DNA from: Alistipes sp.
Lineage (GTDB): Bacteria; Bacteroidota; Bacteroidia; Bacteroidales; Rikenellaceae
Reading direction: 5' to 3'
Length of the DNA: 56,678 nucleotides
Assembly: GCA_017403125.1 (NCBI GenBank)
Contig: JAFQOR010000003.1
Span: forward strand, 1 to 56,678
Below the pieces are notes generated by a model. It was given only the letters and a program-made list of their open reading frames with translations, did no database searches and was not told the DNA's origin. Each line of letters begins with the position of its first letter. The stretch's first letter is position 1. Of this stretch, positions 7,888 to 17,163 are shown piece after piece. Position numbers and translations under genes: made by a program.

Positions 7888-8904
7888 CTACTCCTGTAAG
7901 GCGCGCCAGAGCATATCTTTGAGCTGGGTGATATTCATGTTTGCAACCGACGATATAAATATCGACTCTATGCCTTCGGGGAGGTGTGACCGCATCTGGT
8001 CGATAAGCTCGTCGTCGAGCATATCACACTTCGTAATTGCCAACAAACGCTGCTTATCCAAAAGCTCGGGATTGTATTGCGTGAGCTCGCCAAGCAGCAC
8101 CTCGTAGTCGGCGCATATATCGTCGCTATCGGCGGGTATCATGAAGAGCAGCACCGAGTTACGTTCGATATGGCGAAGGAAGCGCGTGCCTAATCCACGA
8201 CCCTCGTGCGCACCCTCGATAATGCCCGGAATATCCGCCATGACGAACGAGTGGTCGTCGCGTACCGAGACGATGCCAAGGTTGGGTTCGAGCGTGGTAA
8301 AGGCGTAGTTCGCAATCTTGGGTTTGGCTGCCGAGACCACCGACAATAGGGTGCTCTTGCCGGCATTTGGGAAGCCCACCAGCCCCACATCGGCAAGCAC
8401 CTTCAATTCGAGGATAAAGGCGCCCTCAGCACCCTCCTCGCCGGGCTGTGCATAGCGTGGAGCCTGATTCGTAGGGGTCTTGAAGTGCCAATTACCCAAG
8501 CCTCCGCGACCGCCCTTCAACAGCACGAGTTGCTCGCCATGCTCGGTGACCTCGCCTACAACCTCGGTGTAGGTCTCGCCGCTCTCCTCGTCGGTAAAGA
8601 CCTGCTTGGCAACAGTGCCCAGTGGCACGGGGATGATGATATCCTTGGCATCGGCACCCGTAGAGCGCGCGCCATGTCCGTTTTCGCCATCCTCGGCAAA
8701 TTGGTGTCGCTTGTATTTCAGGTGGATAAGGGTCCAATACTGCTTGTCGCCCTGCAAGATGATGCTGCCACCCTTGCCGCCGTCACCGCCATCGGGGCCG
8801 CCAAAGGCTACGAACTTCTCGCGACGGAAGTGTGACGAGCCTGCACCACCATGTCCCGAGCGAGCAAATATCTTTACGTAATCAACAAAATTTGAACCTG
8901 CCAT
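7888..8904 (-). CDS. obgE: GTPase Obg/CgtA
   Basis: An essential GTPase tied to 50S ribosome assembly and stress signalling. The 338-residue protein starts [20 protein letters not shown]. It has the Gly-rich Obg fold (about 1-158), with [13 protein letters not shown] and [13 protein letters not shown]. The G domain follows with G1 GFPNAGKS, G3 DIPGIIEGA, and G4 TKCD. It lacks the C-terminal OCT domain found in some Gram-positive Obg proteins, which is usual for Bacteroidetes. The gene is monocistronic, with a good minus-strand promoter and a terminator. Confidence 0.96.
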   Translation of the reverse strand: MAGSNFVDYVKIFARSGHGGAGSSHFRREKFVAFGGPDGGDGGKGGSIILQGDKQYWTLIHLKYKRHQFAEDGENGHGARSTGADAKDIIIPVPLGTVAKQVFTDEESGETYTEVVGEVTEHGEQLVLLKGGRGGLGNWHFKTPTNQAPRYAQPGEEGAEGAFILELKVLADVGLVGFPNAGKSTLLSVVSAAKPKIANYAFTTLEPNLGIVSVRDDHSFVMADIPGIIEGAHEGRGLGTRFLRHIERNSVLLFMIPADSDDICADYEVLLGELTQYNPELLDKQRLLAITKCDMLDDELIDQMRSHLPEGIESIFISSVANMNITQLKDMLWRALQE

Positions 8905-8978
8905 ATCTATCTCTTTACTACCAATGTTGCGGTTAATATCATCCTTGCAGACTTAATGCTCAAAAACCATCTGCGCTG

Positions 8979-9008
8979 CAAAGGTAGGGATAATTTTTTA
9001 ATTGACAA
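8979..9008 (-). promoter_or_regulatory. obgE: Promoter of obgE
   Basis: On the minus strand TTG at 9008-9006 and TACCTTTG at 8986-8979 are separated by 19 bases, close to the Bacteroidetes consensus. The -7 box lies about 75 bases before the obgE start. Confidence 0.75.
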
Positions 9009-9086
9009 CATGCCCTCTGCAATTACCTTGCAAGAGGGTTTTGTGGGTGGTGCGATGTGGTGTGGCGAAAACTTTGCGTAGTAGGC

Positions 9087-9117
9087 TTTGAGCTTTACTC
9101 TTTTTTTTATATCTTTG
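9087..9117 (+). promoter_or_regulatory. Promoter of the glycosyltransferase-sigma factor transcript
   Basis: TTTG (9087-9090), 19 bases, then TATCTTTG (9110-9117): a near-perfect Bacteroidetes promoter. The leader is about 20-25 bases. Confidence 0.8.
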
Positions 9118-9145
9118 CACGAATATATATATTTAACTGAATGTG

Positions 9146-10300
9146 ATGTCACTCTTGGATAACATACTTGCTTGCTACTCATGGCAGGGCGTGGCACTTA
9201 TTGGTGTGTTGTTGCTGCTCTTCATGGTGCAACTATACTACTATGTGATTGTCTATGGTCGCATATCGCGCTATCGTATGATGCGCCGTAAGAGGCGTGC
9301 TTCGCAGCCTCCCGTGTCGATTATAGTTGTGGTGCGTGGCGAGAATGAGCACTTCCTTACCGAGCAGCTGCCGGCGCTCTTGGCACAGCAATATCAGCTA
9401 TTCGAGGTTGTGGTGGTGTATGTAGGCAGCGATTTGGAGTACTATGCCGAGTTGCAGAGCATACGCGAGCAATACTCCTACATGCGCCTATCGCGCATGG
9501 GTGGTAACGAGCGTTTGAATATTACCGACAAGCAGGCGATGAACGTCGGCATAAAGTCGGCGCAATATGACAACTTGGTATTTACGACGACCTATGCCAT
9601 GCCACGCAGCGAACGTTGGATAGAGTTTCTTGCCCTCGGCTTCGAGTATGGCACGGTGGTCATGGCGCCTATGGTCCCCTGTTTCGATAAGAGAGGAGTA
9701 GGGAGCTATCTTATGCGTATGACCGAGTTTCACGATGCCCGCAACTATGTGAGTTCGGCTGTGGGAGGGCACTTCTACTACGCTCCGCGCTCGAATTACG
9801 GCTTCACGCGCCGACTCTACGAGACATCGCGTGGCTTCAACCACCTGAACAAGCAGATTGGCGATAATGACCTCTATATGCAGCTTATAGCAACAAGCAA
9901 GCGCACGGTGGCTGTGATGTCACCGCACTCGGTAGTCGAGGAGCCACGCAGTGGAAGTTGGCGCGAGTGGATGGATATGATGCGCTACTTTACCTCGACG
10001 CGCTGCTGCTATACGTCGCGTGACATACGATTCAAGCGTTGGGAGCTCGTAAGCCGCGTCTTGTTCTTCTTGGTGGCGGTGGTGGCTATTGTGATTATGC
10101 CTTTGGAGGTTAAGCTGGGCGTGGCGCTTGTGCTGCTGTTGCGCTATATGGCGGTGTTGCTCTCAACACGTCGCACGTCGCGAAAGTTGGGCGTAAAGGG
10201 CGTTTTGTTGGGTTATTGGATATACGATATTGTTGGTCCTGTAGTCGAACTATTCATTGCAATGGGTCGTAGCGTAGATAGAACGTTGATATGGAGATAG
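9146..10300 (+). CDS. Membrane-anchored family 2 glycosyltransferase
   Basis: The 384-residue protein has an N-terminal membrane helix (VALIGVLLLLFMVQLYYYV) and then a basic patch. A GT-A type domain (about 55-270) follows, with VSIIVVVRGENEHFL, LLAQQYQLFEVVVVYVGSD, the substitution-prone TTTYAMPRSERW in place of a classical DxD strand, and the acceptor-loop phrase GDNDLYMQL. Two further helices lie near the C-terminus (VLFFLVAVVAIVIMPL and VALVLLLRYMAVLL). It probably adds a sugar to a lipid-linked or surface glycan at the inner membrane. Acceptor and donor cannot be told. I took ATG 9146, since the GTG just before it only adds one residue. Its last 10 bases overlap the sigma factor gene. 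Confidence 0.85.
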   Translation: MSLLDNILACYSWQGVALIGVLLLLFMVQLYYYVIVYGRISRYRMMRRKRRASQPPVSIIVVVRGENEHFLTEQLPALLAQQYQLFEVVVVYVGSDLEYYAELQSIREQYSYMRLSRMGGNERLNITDKQAMNVGIKSAQYDNLVFTTTYAMPRSERWIEFLALGFEYGTVVMAPMVPCFDKRGVGSYLMRMTEFHDARNYVSSAVGGHFYYAPRSNYGFTRRLYETSRGFNHLNKQIGDNDLYMQLIATSKRTVAVMSPHSVVEEPRSGSWREWMDMMRYFTSTRCCYTSRDIRFKRWELVSRVLFFLVAVVAIVIMPLEVKLGVALVLLLRYMAVLLSTRRTSRKLGVKGVLLGYWIYDIVGPVVELFIAMGRSVDRTLIWR

Positions 10301-10848
10301 CCGACTATATCGTAGCTACGGATGCAGAGCTTGTGACACTCTCGGCAAAGGGTGACCATCAGGCGTTTGAGTACCTCTTTGCGCGCTATAAGGAGTCGAT
10401 ATTGCGACTCTTTGAGCATCGCTTGGGGAGCAGAGATTCGGCGGATGACCTGTTGCAAGAGACCTTCATCAAGGTCTATATCCACCTCTCGGACTATTCG
10501 CCACGCTACACCTTTGGACAGTGGGTATATACCATTGCGCGCAACACGCTTATAGACCATGTGCGTCGTCGTGTGGACGATGTCTCGATAGACGAGGGTT
10601 TTCGTTCGCCTGCGTCCTCGACGCCCACACCCGAGGAGAGTGTGATAATTGGGCAGACGCGTGCACACTTCGAGGCGTCGCTCGAAGCCTTGTCGGATGA
10701 CTATCGCCGAATTGTGGAGATGCGCTTTTTGGACGAGTACTCCTACGAGGAGATTGCCGAGAAGCTCGGTTGCCCGATAAACACCGTCAAGACGCGCATA
10801 CGTCGTGCCAAGGCTGCGGTGTGTAAGATGATTTTGGAGCAGGAGTAG
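10291..10848 (+). CDS. ECF-type RNA polymerase sigma factor
   Basis: The 185-residue protein has region 2 (about 20-90), with ADDLLQETFIKVYIHL and FGQWVYTIARNTLIDHVRRR. A short linker leads to region 4 (about 125-182), with the helix-turn-helix YSYEEIAEKLGCPINTVKTR. It starts inside the end of the glycosyltransferase gene, so the two are translationally coupled and share the promoter near 9087. No anti-sigma gene follows; rsmG comes next after 42 bases. The target regulon is unknown. It is probably a constitutive or SigW-like general ECF factor rather than a SusC/FecR-type one. Confidence 0.92.
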   Translation: MEIADYIVATDAELVTLSAKGDHQAFEYLFARYKESILRLFEHRLGSRDSADDLLQETFIKVYIHLSDYSPRYTFGQWVYTIARNTLIDHVRRRVDDVSIDEGFRSPASSTPTPEESVIIGQTRAHFEASLEALSDDYRRIVEMRFLDEYSYEEIAEKLGCPINTVKTRIRRAKAAVCKMILEQE

Positions 10849-10890
10849 GTTACTTGCAGACAGAACAATATAGAGACGAATTTTAGCGTT

Positions 10891-11520
10891 ATGAAGAGCG
10901 ACATTATAAAAGCGTATTTCCCACATATCAGCCAGCGGCAGCAGGAGCAGTTCGAGGCTCTCGGTGCACTCTACGACGAGTGGAATAGCCGCATAAATGT
11001 GGTCTCGCGCAAGGATATGGAGCACCTCTACGTGCGCCACATTCTTCACTCGCTGGCCATAGCCAAGGTGTGTCAGTTCGATGCGGGAGCCAAGGTTGTG
11101 GATATTGGTTGTGGTGGCGGATTCCCGTCGGTGCCGTTGGCAATTATGTTCCCGGAGGTGGAGTTCGTAGGTGTGGACTCCATAGGCAAGAAGATACGTG
11201 TTGTCGAGGGCGTTACGAAGGGGGCAGGCATCGAGAATCTGCGTGCCGTGAACTGTCGCGCCGAGGAGTTGGGCGAGAGGGCGGACTATGTGGTGTCGCG
11301 TGCCGTGACCGAGATGTCGCGCTTCTTGCCGTGGGCGTGGGCGCTGCTGCGCAAGGGCGAGCGAGGTACGTTGGCGAACGGAATACTCTATTTGAAGGGT
11401 GGCGACTTGGCAGAGGAGCTTGCCATGACGCGCCGCCATTGGGATGTTTACGATATCGGCACGATGTTCGATGACGAGTTCTTCGAAACCAAGCGTGTGG
11501 TATATACCAAAAAGGATTAA
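10891..11520 (+). CDS. rsmG: 16S rRNA (guanine-527-N7) methyltransferase RsmG
   Basis: Uses SAM to methylate G527 of 16S rRNA; its loss gives low-level streptomycin resistance in other bacteria. The 209-residue protein has the family N-terminus FPHISQRQQEQFEALGALY and YDEWNSRINVVSRKD. The SAM-binding motif I is VVDIGCGGGFPSVPLAI, followed by FVGVDSIGKKI and DYVVSRAV. Length is normal. It lies in a same-strand run of genes, with 3 bases between its stop and the DUF4954 start. Confidence 0.95.
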   Translation: MKSDIIKAYFPHISQRQQEQFEALGALYDEWNSRINVVSRKDMEHLYVRHILHSLAIAKVCQFDAGAKVVDIGCGGGFPSVPLAIMFPEVEFVGVDSIGKKIRVVEGVTKGAGIENLRAVNCRAEELGERADYVVSRAVTEMSRFLPWAWALLRKGERGTLANGILYLKGGDLAEELAMTRRHWDVYDIGTMFDDEFFETKRVVYTKKD

Positions 11521-11523
11521 ACT

Positions 11524-13245
11524 ATGAGTCAGATGCGACGATTGACTGCCGAGGAGCGTGTGGAGCTTCAGCAGCGTGGGTGTAGAGCAGAGAGTTGGGA
11601 TGGTGTGTTGGTGTCGGAGGACTTTGCTGTGGAGCAGGTGTCGAACGTGCGCTTTAGCGGTAGCGTATCGATAGGCAGCAGGTCTATCATTCGCGATGTC
11701 TCGATACGCAACTATGCGATAGCCACGGATTGCCATATCGAGGCGGTGATGTGCATGGAGTGTCGCCACGCTTCGAGCTTTGGCGAGGGTGTCGAGGTTG
11801 CGGCGGTGAACGAGAATGGTGGGCGCAGCGTGACGCTCTATCGTGAGATTACATCGCAGACAGCATACCTTATGGCGATGATGCGTAATCGCAAGGAGGC
11901 TACCGATAGGCTTATTGCATTGGCGCGTGAGCGTGCCGAGAGTCATCGCTCCGACGTCGGAGAGGTTGGTGCCGGTACGCGCATCTTTGGTGTGAGGTTC
12001 ATCCGCGAAGTGCGTATCGAGGAGGGTGCTACAATCGAGGGTGTGTCGCTTTTGGAGAATGGTACGGTGGGTAAGGGATGTTTTGTTGGCGTCGATGTCC
12101 GTGCACACGACTTTGTGTTCTCGGACGAGGCAACCATCGAGGGTGGCGTGAGCATCGAGCGATGCTATGTGGGCGAGAGGTGTAAACTTGCGAATGGCTT
12201 TACGGCTATCGACACACTCTTCTTTGCCAACTGCCACTGCGAGAATGGTGAGTCTGCGGCGGTCTTTGCCGGACCATTTACGGTGTCGCACCATAAGTCG
12301 TCGCTGCTTATTGCCGGCATCTTCTCGTTCTTCAACGCCGGAAGTGGTACGAATCAGTCGAACCACCTTTTCAAGAGTGGTGCTATACATCAGGCTGTGC
12401 ATCAACGCGGTACGAAGTTCGGAAGTAGCGCCTATGTCATGGCTCCTTCGATCGAGGGCGCCTTTACGGTGGTTTTGGGTCGTCACACCCGTCACCACGA
12501 TACGCAGGATATGCCCTACTCCTACCTTATCGAGGAGGAGGGACGTTCATCGCTTATGCCCGGCATGTCGCTCACGAGCTATGGTACGGTGCGCGATGTG
12601 GAGAAGTGGCGCCAGAGAGATAAGCGCACGTTGAAACGCGATAATATCAACTTCGAGGAGTTCAACCCATTCCTTACGGGGCGTATGTTGCGAGGCGTGG
12701 ATGCTCTTACGCGCATGCAGGAGCGCGACCCCGAGGCCAAAAGCTATACCTACAACCGTACGACGATACGTGCCACGATGCTCGTACGCGGTATTAAGCT
12801 CTACAACAGTGCCATAGCCGCCTCGTTGGGCATGATGTTGCGCGAGGGTAACTACCTCGCGGAGCGCCGTACCGACGGCGAGTGGATCGACGTTGCAGGT
12901 CAGTATGTGCCATTCGAACTTGTTGAGGAGCTGTTGCAACGTATTGCCCGCGGCGAATGTGACTTGGAGCAGGCAGCCCGCTTTTTCGATGATGTGGCAG
13001 AGCAGTATAGCGATATGGCGGCAGTATATGCCTATGGCATACTTGCTCACCTCATAGGTCACACCCCCACGCAGGAGGATGTGGAGCAGGCGATAGCTGC
13101 GTCGGACAACATCCTGCAACGCATGCGTGCTATTACGGATGCCGACCGAAACCGTGACATGGGTACGGATATGATGGTGGGCTATGGCTATGACTTCCGC
13201 GACGAGGTGGAGCATGAGGCAGACTTTGTGAATACGCATAGTTAG
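11524..13245 (+). CDS. DUF4954 family left-handed beta-helix protein
   Basis: A 573-residue protein that I assign, from memory of the family, to the Bacteroidetes-conserved DUF4954 group. The N-terminal 270 residues show hexapeptide-like turns (VSIGSRSIIRDVSIRNYAIA, ATIEGVSLLENGTVGKGCF, ATIEGGVSIERCYVGERCKL) expected of a left-handed beta-helix. Such helices occur in acyl- and nucleotidyl-transferases. A His-rich middle (AVHQRGTKFGSSAYVM, LGRHTRHHDTQDMPY) may form an active site or metal site. The C-terminal part (about 380-573) is helical. No signal peptide is present. It resembles sugar-phosphate nucleotidyl/acyl transferase architecture, but no activity is known to me. Confidence 0.8.
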   Translation: MSQMRRLTAEERVELQQRGCRAESWDGVLVSEDFAVEQVSNVRFSGSVSIGSRSIIRDVSIRNYAIATDCHIEAVMCMECRHASSFGEGVEVAAVNENGGRSVTLYREITSQTAYLMAMMRNRKEATDRLIALARERAESHRSDVGEVGAGTRIFGVRFIREVRIEEGATIEGVSLLENGTVGKGCFVGVDVRAHDFVFSDEATIEGGVSIERCYVGERCKLANGFTAIDTLFFANCHCENGESAAVFAGPFTVSHHKSSLLIAGIFSFFNAGSGTNQSNHLFKSGAIHQAVHQRGTKFGSSAYVMAPSIEGAFTVVLGRHTRHHDTQDMPYSYLIEEEGRSSLMPGMSLTSYGTVRDVEKWRQRDKRTLKRDNINFEEFNPFLTGRMLRGVDALTRMQERDPEAKSYTYNRTTIRATMLVRGIKLYNSAIAASLGMMLREGNYLAERRTDGEWIDVAGQYVPFELVEELLQRIARGECDLEQAARFFDDVAEQYSDMAAVYAYGILAHLIGHTPTQEDVEQAIAASDNILQRMRAITDADRNRDMGTDMMVGYGYDFRDEVEHEADFVNTHS

Positions 13246-13327
13246 TAGCGATGGAGGGCATGTGTATCGATAAAAGAGAGTCGAATTTTTAGGACATAAC
13301 TATAATAAACTCAAAAAACCTGAAACT

Positions 13328-14251
13328 ATGGAGAAGATTAAAGTTTTGATTATTGGTAGTGGACCTGCCGGCTTCACATCGGCAATCTACACCTCGCGCG
13401 CCAACCTTTCGCCCGTACTCTATGAGGGTATCGAGCCCGGCGGACAGCTTACAACTACAACCGAGATTGAGAACTTCCCCGGCTACCCCGAGGGTATTAC
13501 GGGCTCGGCAATGATGGAGGATTTGCGCAAGCAGGCATTGCGTTTTGGTACGGATGTTCGTCGCGGTATCATCACCGATATCGACCTCTCGAAGCGCCCC
13601 TTCAAGGTTGTCGTAGATCACGAGCACGAGATTGAGGCAGAGTCGGTTATCGTTTGCACGGGAGCTACTGCAAAGTATCTTGGATTGGAGTCGGAGGCAA
13701 AGTATCGTGGCATGGGTGTCAGCGCATGTGCAACGTGCGACGGCTTCTTCTACCGCAAGCAGGATGTAGCCGTTGTGGGTGGTGGTGACACTGCATGCGA
13801 GGAGGCTACATATTTGGCATCTATCTGCCGCAAGGTATATCTTATCGTTCGCAAGAACTATCTTCGTGCTTCAAAGGCTATGCAGGAGCGCGTGTTCAAC
13901 ACCCCCAACATCGAGGTGTTGTTCGAGCACAATACTGCCGAGGTTTTGGGTGACGACGAGGGTGTAACAGGCGTACGTGTGGTCAGCACCGCAGGTGAGG
14001 AGCGCACAATTCCTATCATGGGCTTCTTCCTCGCTATCGGTCACCACCCCAACACCGAGGTGTTCAAGGGACAGTTGGAGCTCGACGAGCAGGGTTACAT
14101 TAAGGTTGTTCCCGGCACATCAAAGACCTCGGTTGAGGGTGTATTTGCCGCTGGTGACGTTAAGGACCCCCACTACCGTCAGGCTATCACGGCTGCCGGC
14201 TCGGGCTGTATTGCAGCTCTCGACTGCGAGCGATTCCTTCTTGCACAGTAG
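13328..14251 (+). CDS. trxB: Thioredoxin-disulfide reductase
   Basis: A flavoenzyme that passes electrons from NADPH to thioredoxin. The 307-residue protein has the FAD dinucleotide motif IIGSGPAGFTSAIY at the N-terminus, then GGQLTTTTEIENFPGYP. The redox pair CATC is near residue 135, the NADPH motif VVGGGDTACEEATYLA follows, and the C-terminal FAD phrase is VFAAGDVKDPHYRQAITAAGSGCIAAL. All expected elements are present. It is followed 9 bases later by rnz. Confidence 0.96.
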   Translation: MEKIKVLIIGSGPAGFTSAIYTSRANLSPVLYEGIEPGGQLTTTTEIENFPGYPEGITGSAMMEDLRKQALRFGTDVRRGIITDIDLSKRPFKVVVDHEHEIEAESVIVCTGATAKYLGLESEAKYRGMGVSACATCDGFFYRKQDVAVVGGGDTACEEATYLASICRKVYLIVRKNYLRASKAMQERVFNTPNIEVLFEHNTAEVLGDDEGVTGVRVVSTAGEERTIPIMGFFLAIGHHPNTEVFKGQLELDEQGYIKVVPGTSKTSVEGVFAAGDVKDPHYRQAITAAGSGCIAALDCERFLLAQ

Positions 14252-14260
14252 TATGTCGAA

Positions 14261-15184
14261 ATGTCGTTTAGTGTTACTATATTAGGTAATGCATCGGCAA
14301 TACCCACGGCATCCCGACACCCCTCCTCGCAGGTCGTAAACCTAAACGAGCAGTACTATTTGGTCGATGCCGGTGAGGGTGTTCAACAGCAGCTCATAAG
14401 GCGTGGCATAAATCCGCTACGCCTTCGAGCTGTTTTCATTTCGCATCTGCATGGTGACCACTGCTTCGGATTGTTTCCGCTGATATCGACGCTCGGTCTC
14501 TATGGCAAACATACGCCGTTGGATGTGTATGCTCCTGCGCCTATGGGCGAAATCTTGGAGTCGCATCTGCGCTACTTCGATAGTGAGCTGCCGTTTGCAG
14601 TGCAGTGGCATGAGGTGCGTACTACGCAGCACGAGCTGCTCATGGAGAACTCGACGTTGGAGGTGTGGAGCATACCGCTGCGCCACCGAGTACCTACGGC
14701 GGGCTTTCTGTTTAGGGAGAAGCAGCCGGGGTTGAATGTCGATAAGTGGAAGATCGAAAAGTTCCGATTGAGTTTAGCGCAGATTGTGGCAGCAAAGCGT
14801 GGCGAGGATGTGGAACTCGATTCGGGAGAGGTGATATCGAATGACGAGCTTACCTACACTCCATATAGTGCGCGCTCGTATGCCTATCTCTCGGACACGA
14901 ACTACTCTGCCAAGGCGGCGGGTTTGGTCAAGGGTGTCGATTTGCTCTACCACGAGGCTACCTACGCTGCCGACATGCAGAACGATGCCAAGCAACGTGG
15001 CCACTCCACGACGGTGGATGCCGCAAAGGTGGCAAAGTTGGCGGAGGCACGAAGGCTTATCATAGGTCACTTTTCGTCGCGCTATAAGGAGCACGATATG
15101 CTGGTTGAGGAGTGTCGCGAGATATTCCCCGCTACGGATATTGCTGTTGAGGGCGAAACATTTGTAATTGAGAGATATAGATGA
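14261..15184 (+). CDS. rnz: Ribonuclease Z
   Basis: Zinc-dependent endonuclease that trims tRNA 3' trailers. The 307-residue metallo-beta-lactamase fold protein has the metal motif HLHGDH at residues 62-67, an earlier Asp in YLVDAGEGVQQQ, and the later ligands in YLSDTNYSAKAAG, HEATYAADM and LIIGHFSSRY. RNase Z hallmarks (FISHLHGDHCFGLFPLI and the PxKxxG-like flexible-arm region) fit. Its stop codon overlaps the next start (ATGA at 15181-15184), so it is coupled to the SpoU gene. Confidence 0.95.
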   Translation: MSFSVTILGNASAIPTASRHPSSQVVNLNEQYYLVDAGEGVQQQLIRRGINPLRLRAVFISHLHGDHCFGLFPLISTLGLYGKHTPLDVYAPAPMGEILESHLRYFDSELPFAVQWHEVRTTQHELLMENSTLEVWSIPLRHRVPTAGFLFREKQPGLNVDKWKIEKFRLSLAQIVAAKRGEDVELDSGEVISNDELTYTPYSARSYAYLSDTNYSAKAAGLVKGVDLLYHEATYAADMQNDAKQRGHSTTVDAAKVAKLAEARRLIIGHFSSRYKEHDMLVEECREIFPATDIAVEGETFVIERYR

Positions 15185-15921
15185 CAAAGGCTGATATACA
15201 GTTTGTGCGCTCGCTGGCTGACAAGAGGGTGCGCGATGCCGAGCGATTGTTCGTTGCCGAGGGGGCAAAACTCGTTGAGGAGATTGTGGCTTCGACGATG
15301 AAGGTGCGCCGCATATACACCACGAGCGATGACGTCGAGGGACAGAGTGTTGAACGCATTGAGCGACGCGATATGGAGCGTATCTCGCAGCTCAAAACCC
15401 CTACCGACACACTCGCTGTTGTCTGTCAGCCACGCCATGAACTCAATCTCGATAGGGTGTTTGGTGGCTTGGTGTTGGCATTGGATGGGGTGCAGAACCC
15501 TGGTAATATGGGCACCATACTTCGTCTTGCCGATTGGTTTGGTGTCGAGGATGTGGTGTGCTCGGCAGAGTGTGCCGACTGCTACAACTCGAAGGTCGTG
15601 CAGGCTATGATGGGTGCCATACTGCGTGTCAGAGTGCACTATGTCGAGTCGCTCCCGCAGTTTCTCGATGAGGCGTTGAGGCGCGATGTGCCGGTCTATG
15701 GCACGCTCCTCGACGGCAAGAATATCTACAACGAACGCCTCTCGGAGCGAGGCGTTGTGGTCATGGGTAACGAGGGGCGAGGTGTGAGCGATGCCTGTCG
15801 CAGTCGCCTAACCCATGCACTGCTTATCCCTCCCTATCCGCAGGATGCTCCGACCTCCGAATCGCTTAACGTAGCAATGGCTACGGGCATCGTGCTTGCC
15901 GAGTTTAGGCGCCGTATGTAG
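15181..15921 (+). CDS. TrmH/SpoU-type RNA 2'-O-methyltransferase
   Basis: The 246-residue protein has an N-terminal substrate-binding domain (about 1-95, RLFVAEGAKLVEEIV). A SPOUT methyltransferase domain follows with motif 1 ALDGVQNPGNMGTILRLADW, motif 2 VVVMGNEGRGVSD and motif 3 IPPYPQDAPTSESLNVAMA. These are the knot residues of 2'-O-ribose methylases acting on tRNA or 23S rRNA. The exact nucleotide cannot be told. It overlaps rnz by four bases, so a joint role in RNA maturation is likely. It ends 7 bases before the convergent FabH-like gene. Confidence 0.92.
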   Translation: MTKADIQFVRSLADKRVRDAERLFVAEGAKLVEEIVASTMKVRRIYTTSDDVEGQSVERIERRDMERISQLKTPTDTLAVVCQPRHELNLDRVFGGLVLALDGVQNPGNMGTILRLADWFGVEDVVCSAECADCYNSKVVQAMMGAILRVRVHYVESLPQFLDEALRRDVPVYGTLLDGKNIYNERLSERGVVVMGNEGRGVSDACRSRLTHALLIPPYPQDAPTSESLNVAMATGIVLAEFRRRM

Positions 15922-15928
15922 CGCAGAG

Positions 15929-16873
15929 CTATGCTCTGATAAGACATCCGCCGGTGGAGTAACCACCGCCAAATACGGTCATCACGATAATATCGCCACG
16001 TCGAAAGTGCTCTGCATTTTGGGCATATACCAGTGCCGACGATGCCGAGCCCGTATTTCCCAACTCAACAATATTTTGAAGCACCTGTTCGGGGCGTAGT
16101 TTCATGTCCGAAGCTACGTTGTTCAGTATGCGCAGGTTTGCTTGGTGTGCAACAAGGTAGTCCATGTCGTCGAGCGTCAAGCCATTTCTTTCGAGCAAGC
16201 CTCTTACGTTACGGGGCATTGTCATACATGCCTTTATGAACACATCTTTGCCGTTGGTCATCGATATGCCGCCGGCATAGGGGCGCATGTTTATGGCTGT
16301 TGTGCAACCCTCCATATAGCCTAACGACTCGGTTGTGAGTTCCAATATCTCGGCATCGTTGGGTGATAGGCGTTCGTCGGATAGGAAGAATGCTGCCGCA
16401 GCATCGCCCCATAGGTGCCCGCTCTTGGGGTCCTCGGGGTGGTAGTATGCGCTGTTCTTGTCGCCACCTACGACCAACGCGCGGTGCGCTTTGCCTGCTC
16501 GGAAGTAGCACTCCACAATCTCCAAGGCATTCATGAACGATGAGCATGCCGAGGAGATGTACACGGCACGCGCATTGCGTATGGCGTATCTGTTCTGTAT
16601 GGTGTGTGCGGGTGTGGCTACGGTGTCGTGAGGCGAGTAGGATGCGGCAACGATAAGATCCACATCGCCAATATCGTAGGGTAGTCGCTTCATGGCGTCC
16701 TCGACGGCGAGCTCGCACATGGTGTTTACGTTCTCGTCGGCGCCGGCACGTGAGCGTGTTACGATTCCTGTGCGCTGGCGTATCCATTCGTCGGTCTTGC
16801 CGTTGATGTTGAGGAAAAAGTCATTCGTGATGCGCTCCGAAGGAACGTAGTAGCCTGTTGCGTTGATATACAT
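15929..16873 (-). CDS. Beta-ketoacyl-ACP synthase III (FabH-like)
   Basis: A thiolase-fold condensing enzyme that starts fatty-acid or related acyl chains from acyl-CoA and malonyl-ACP. The start MYINATGYYVPSERI fits the family; the frame is open further upstream, but that part does not resemble FabH and overlaps the promoter. The 314 residues carry the catalytic triad Cys110 (YISSACSSFMNALE), His243 (AHQANLRIL) and Asn273 (ELGNTGSASS), and WGDAAAAFFL. A second FabH-type paralogue involved in special acyl groups is possible, because no other fab genes are nearby. Confidence 0.93.
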   Translation of the reverse strand: MYINATGYYVPSERITNDFFLNINGKTDEWIRQRTGIVTRSRAGADENVNTMCELAVEDAMKRLPYDIGDVDLIVAASYSPHDTVATPAHTIQNRYAIRNARAVYISSACSSFMNALEIVECYFRAGKAHRALVVGGDKNSAYYHPEDPKSGHLWGDAAAAFFLSDERLSPNDAEILELTTESLGYMEGCTTAINMRPYAGGISMTNGKDVFIKACMTMPRNVRGLLERNGLTLDDMDYLVAHQANLRILNNVASDMKLRPEQVLQNIVELGNTGSASSALVYAQNAEHFRRGDIIVMTVFGGGYSTGGCLIRA

Positions 16874-16942
16874 ATACGAATCTAATATGTTACGGTACAA
16901 ATTTGGATTATTTTGCCAATAGTAGGTCTGTTGGCTGCGCTG

Positions 16943-16971
16943 CAAATATAGTGTAAATCGGTTAAATACAA
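16943..16971 (-). promoter_or_regulatory. Promoter of the FabH-like gene
   Basis: On the minus strand TTG (16971-16969), 18 bases, then TATATTTG (16950-16943). The -7 box lies about 70 bases before the start at 16873. It also shows that the upstream extension of the open frame is not translated from this promoter. Confidence 0.7.
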
Positions 16972-17113
16972 TAATTGTGGCGGCGTAAAAATTGGTCAAT
17001 ATTTCTGCTATCAAGAGATTTGATGATGCTAATATATTGAGGGCCAAAGCGTACGTGCGGAGTAATAAAATTGGAAATTATGGGGTGTTTTGAAAAATTA
17101 GCGCTCCGGATGG

Positions 17114-17143
17114 TTGTTTTATGCCCAACTTTTTGTATATTTG
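17114..17143 (+). promoter_or_regulatory. pdxA: Promoter of pdxA
   Basis: TTG (17114-17116), 19 bases, then TATATTTG (17136-17143), 20 bases before the pdxA start. It is divergent from the FabH-like promoter about 150 bases away. Confidence 0.75.
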
Positions 17144-17163
17144 TAGGTTGAAATAGTGTTGAT

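Noticed and set aside
10213-12498. A 761-codon open frame on the minus strand
   Set aside because: It lies antisense to the sigma factor, rsmG and the DUF4954 gene, all with clear family motifs. Its composition (His, Arg, Leu-rich) is typical of antisense frames in this codon usage.
16874-17047. Extended N-terminus of the FabH-like protein
   Set aside because: The extra 58 residues overlap the promoter and do not resemble FabH; the family start is at 16873.
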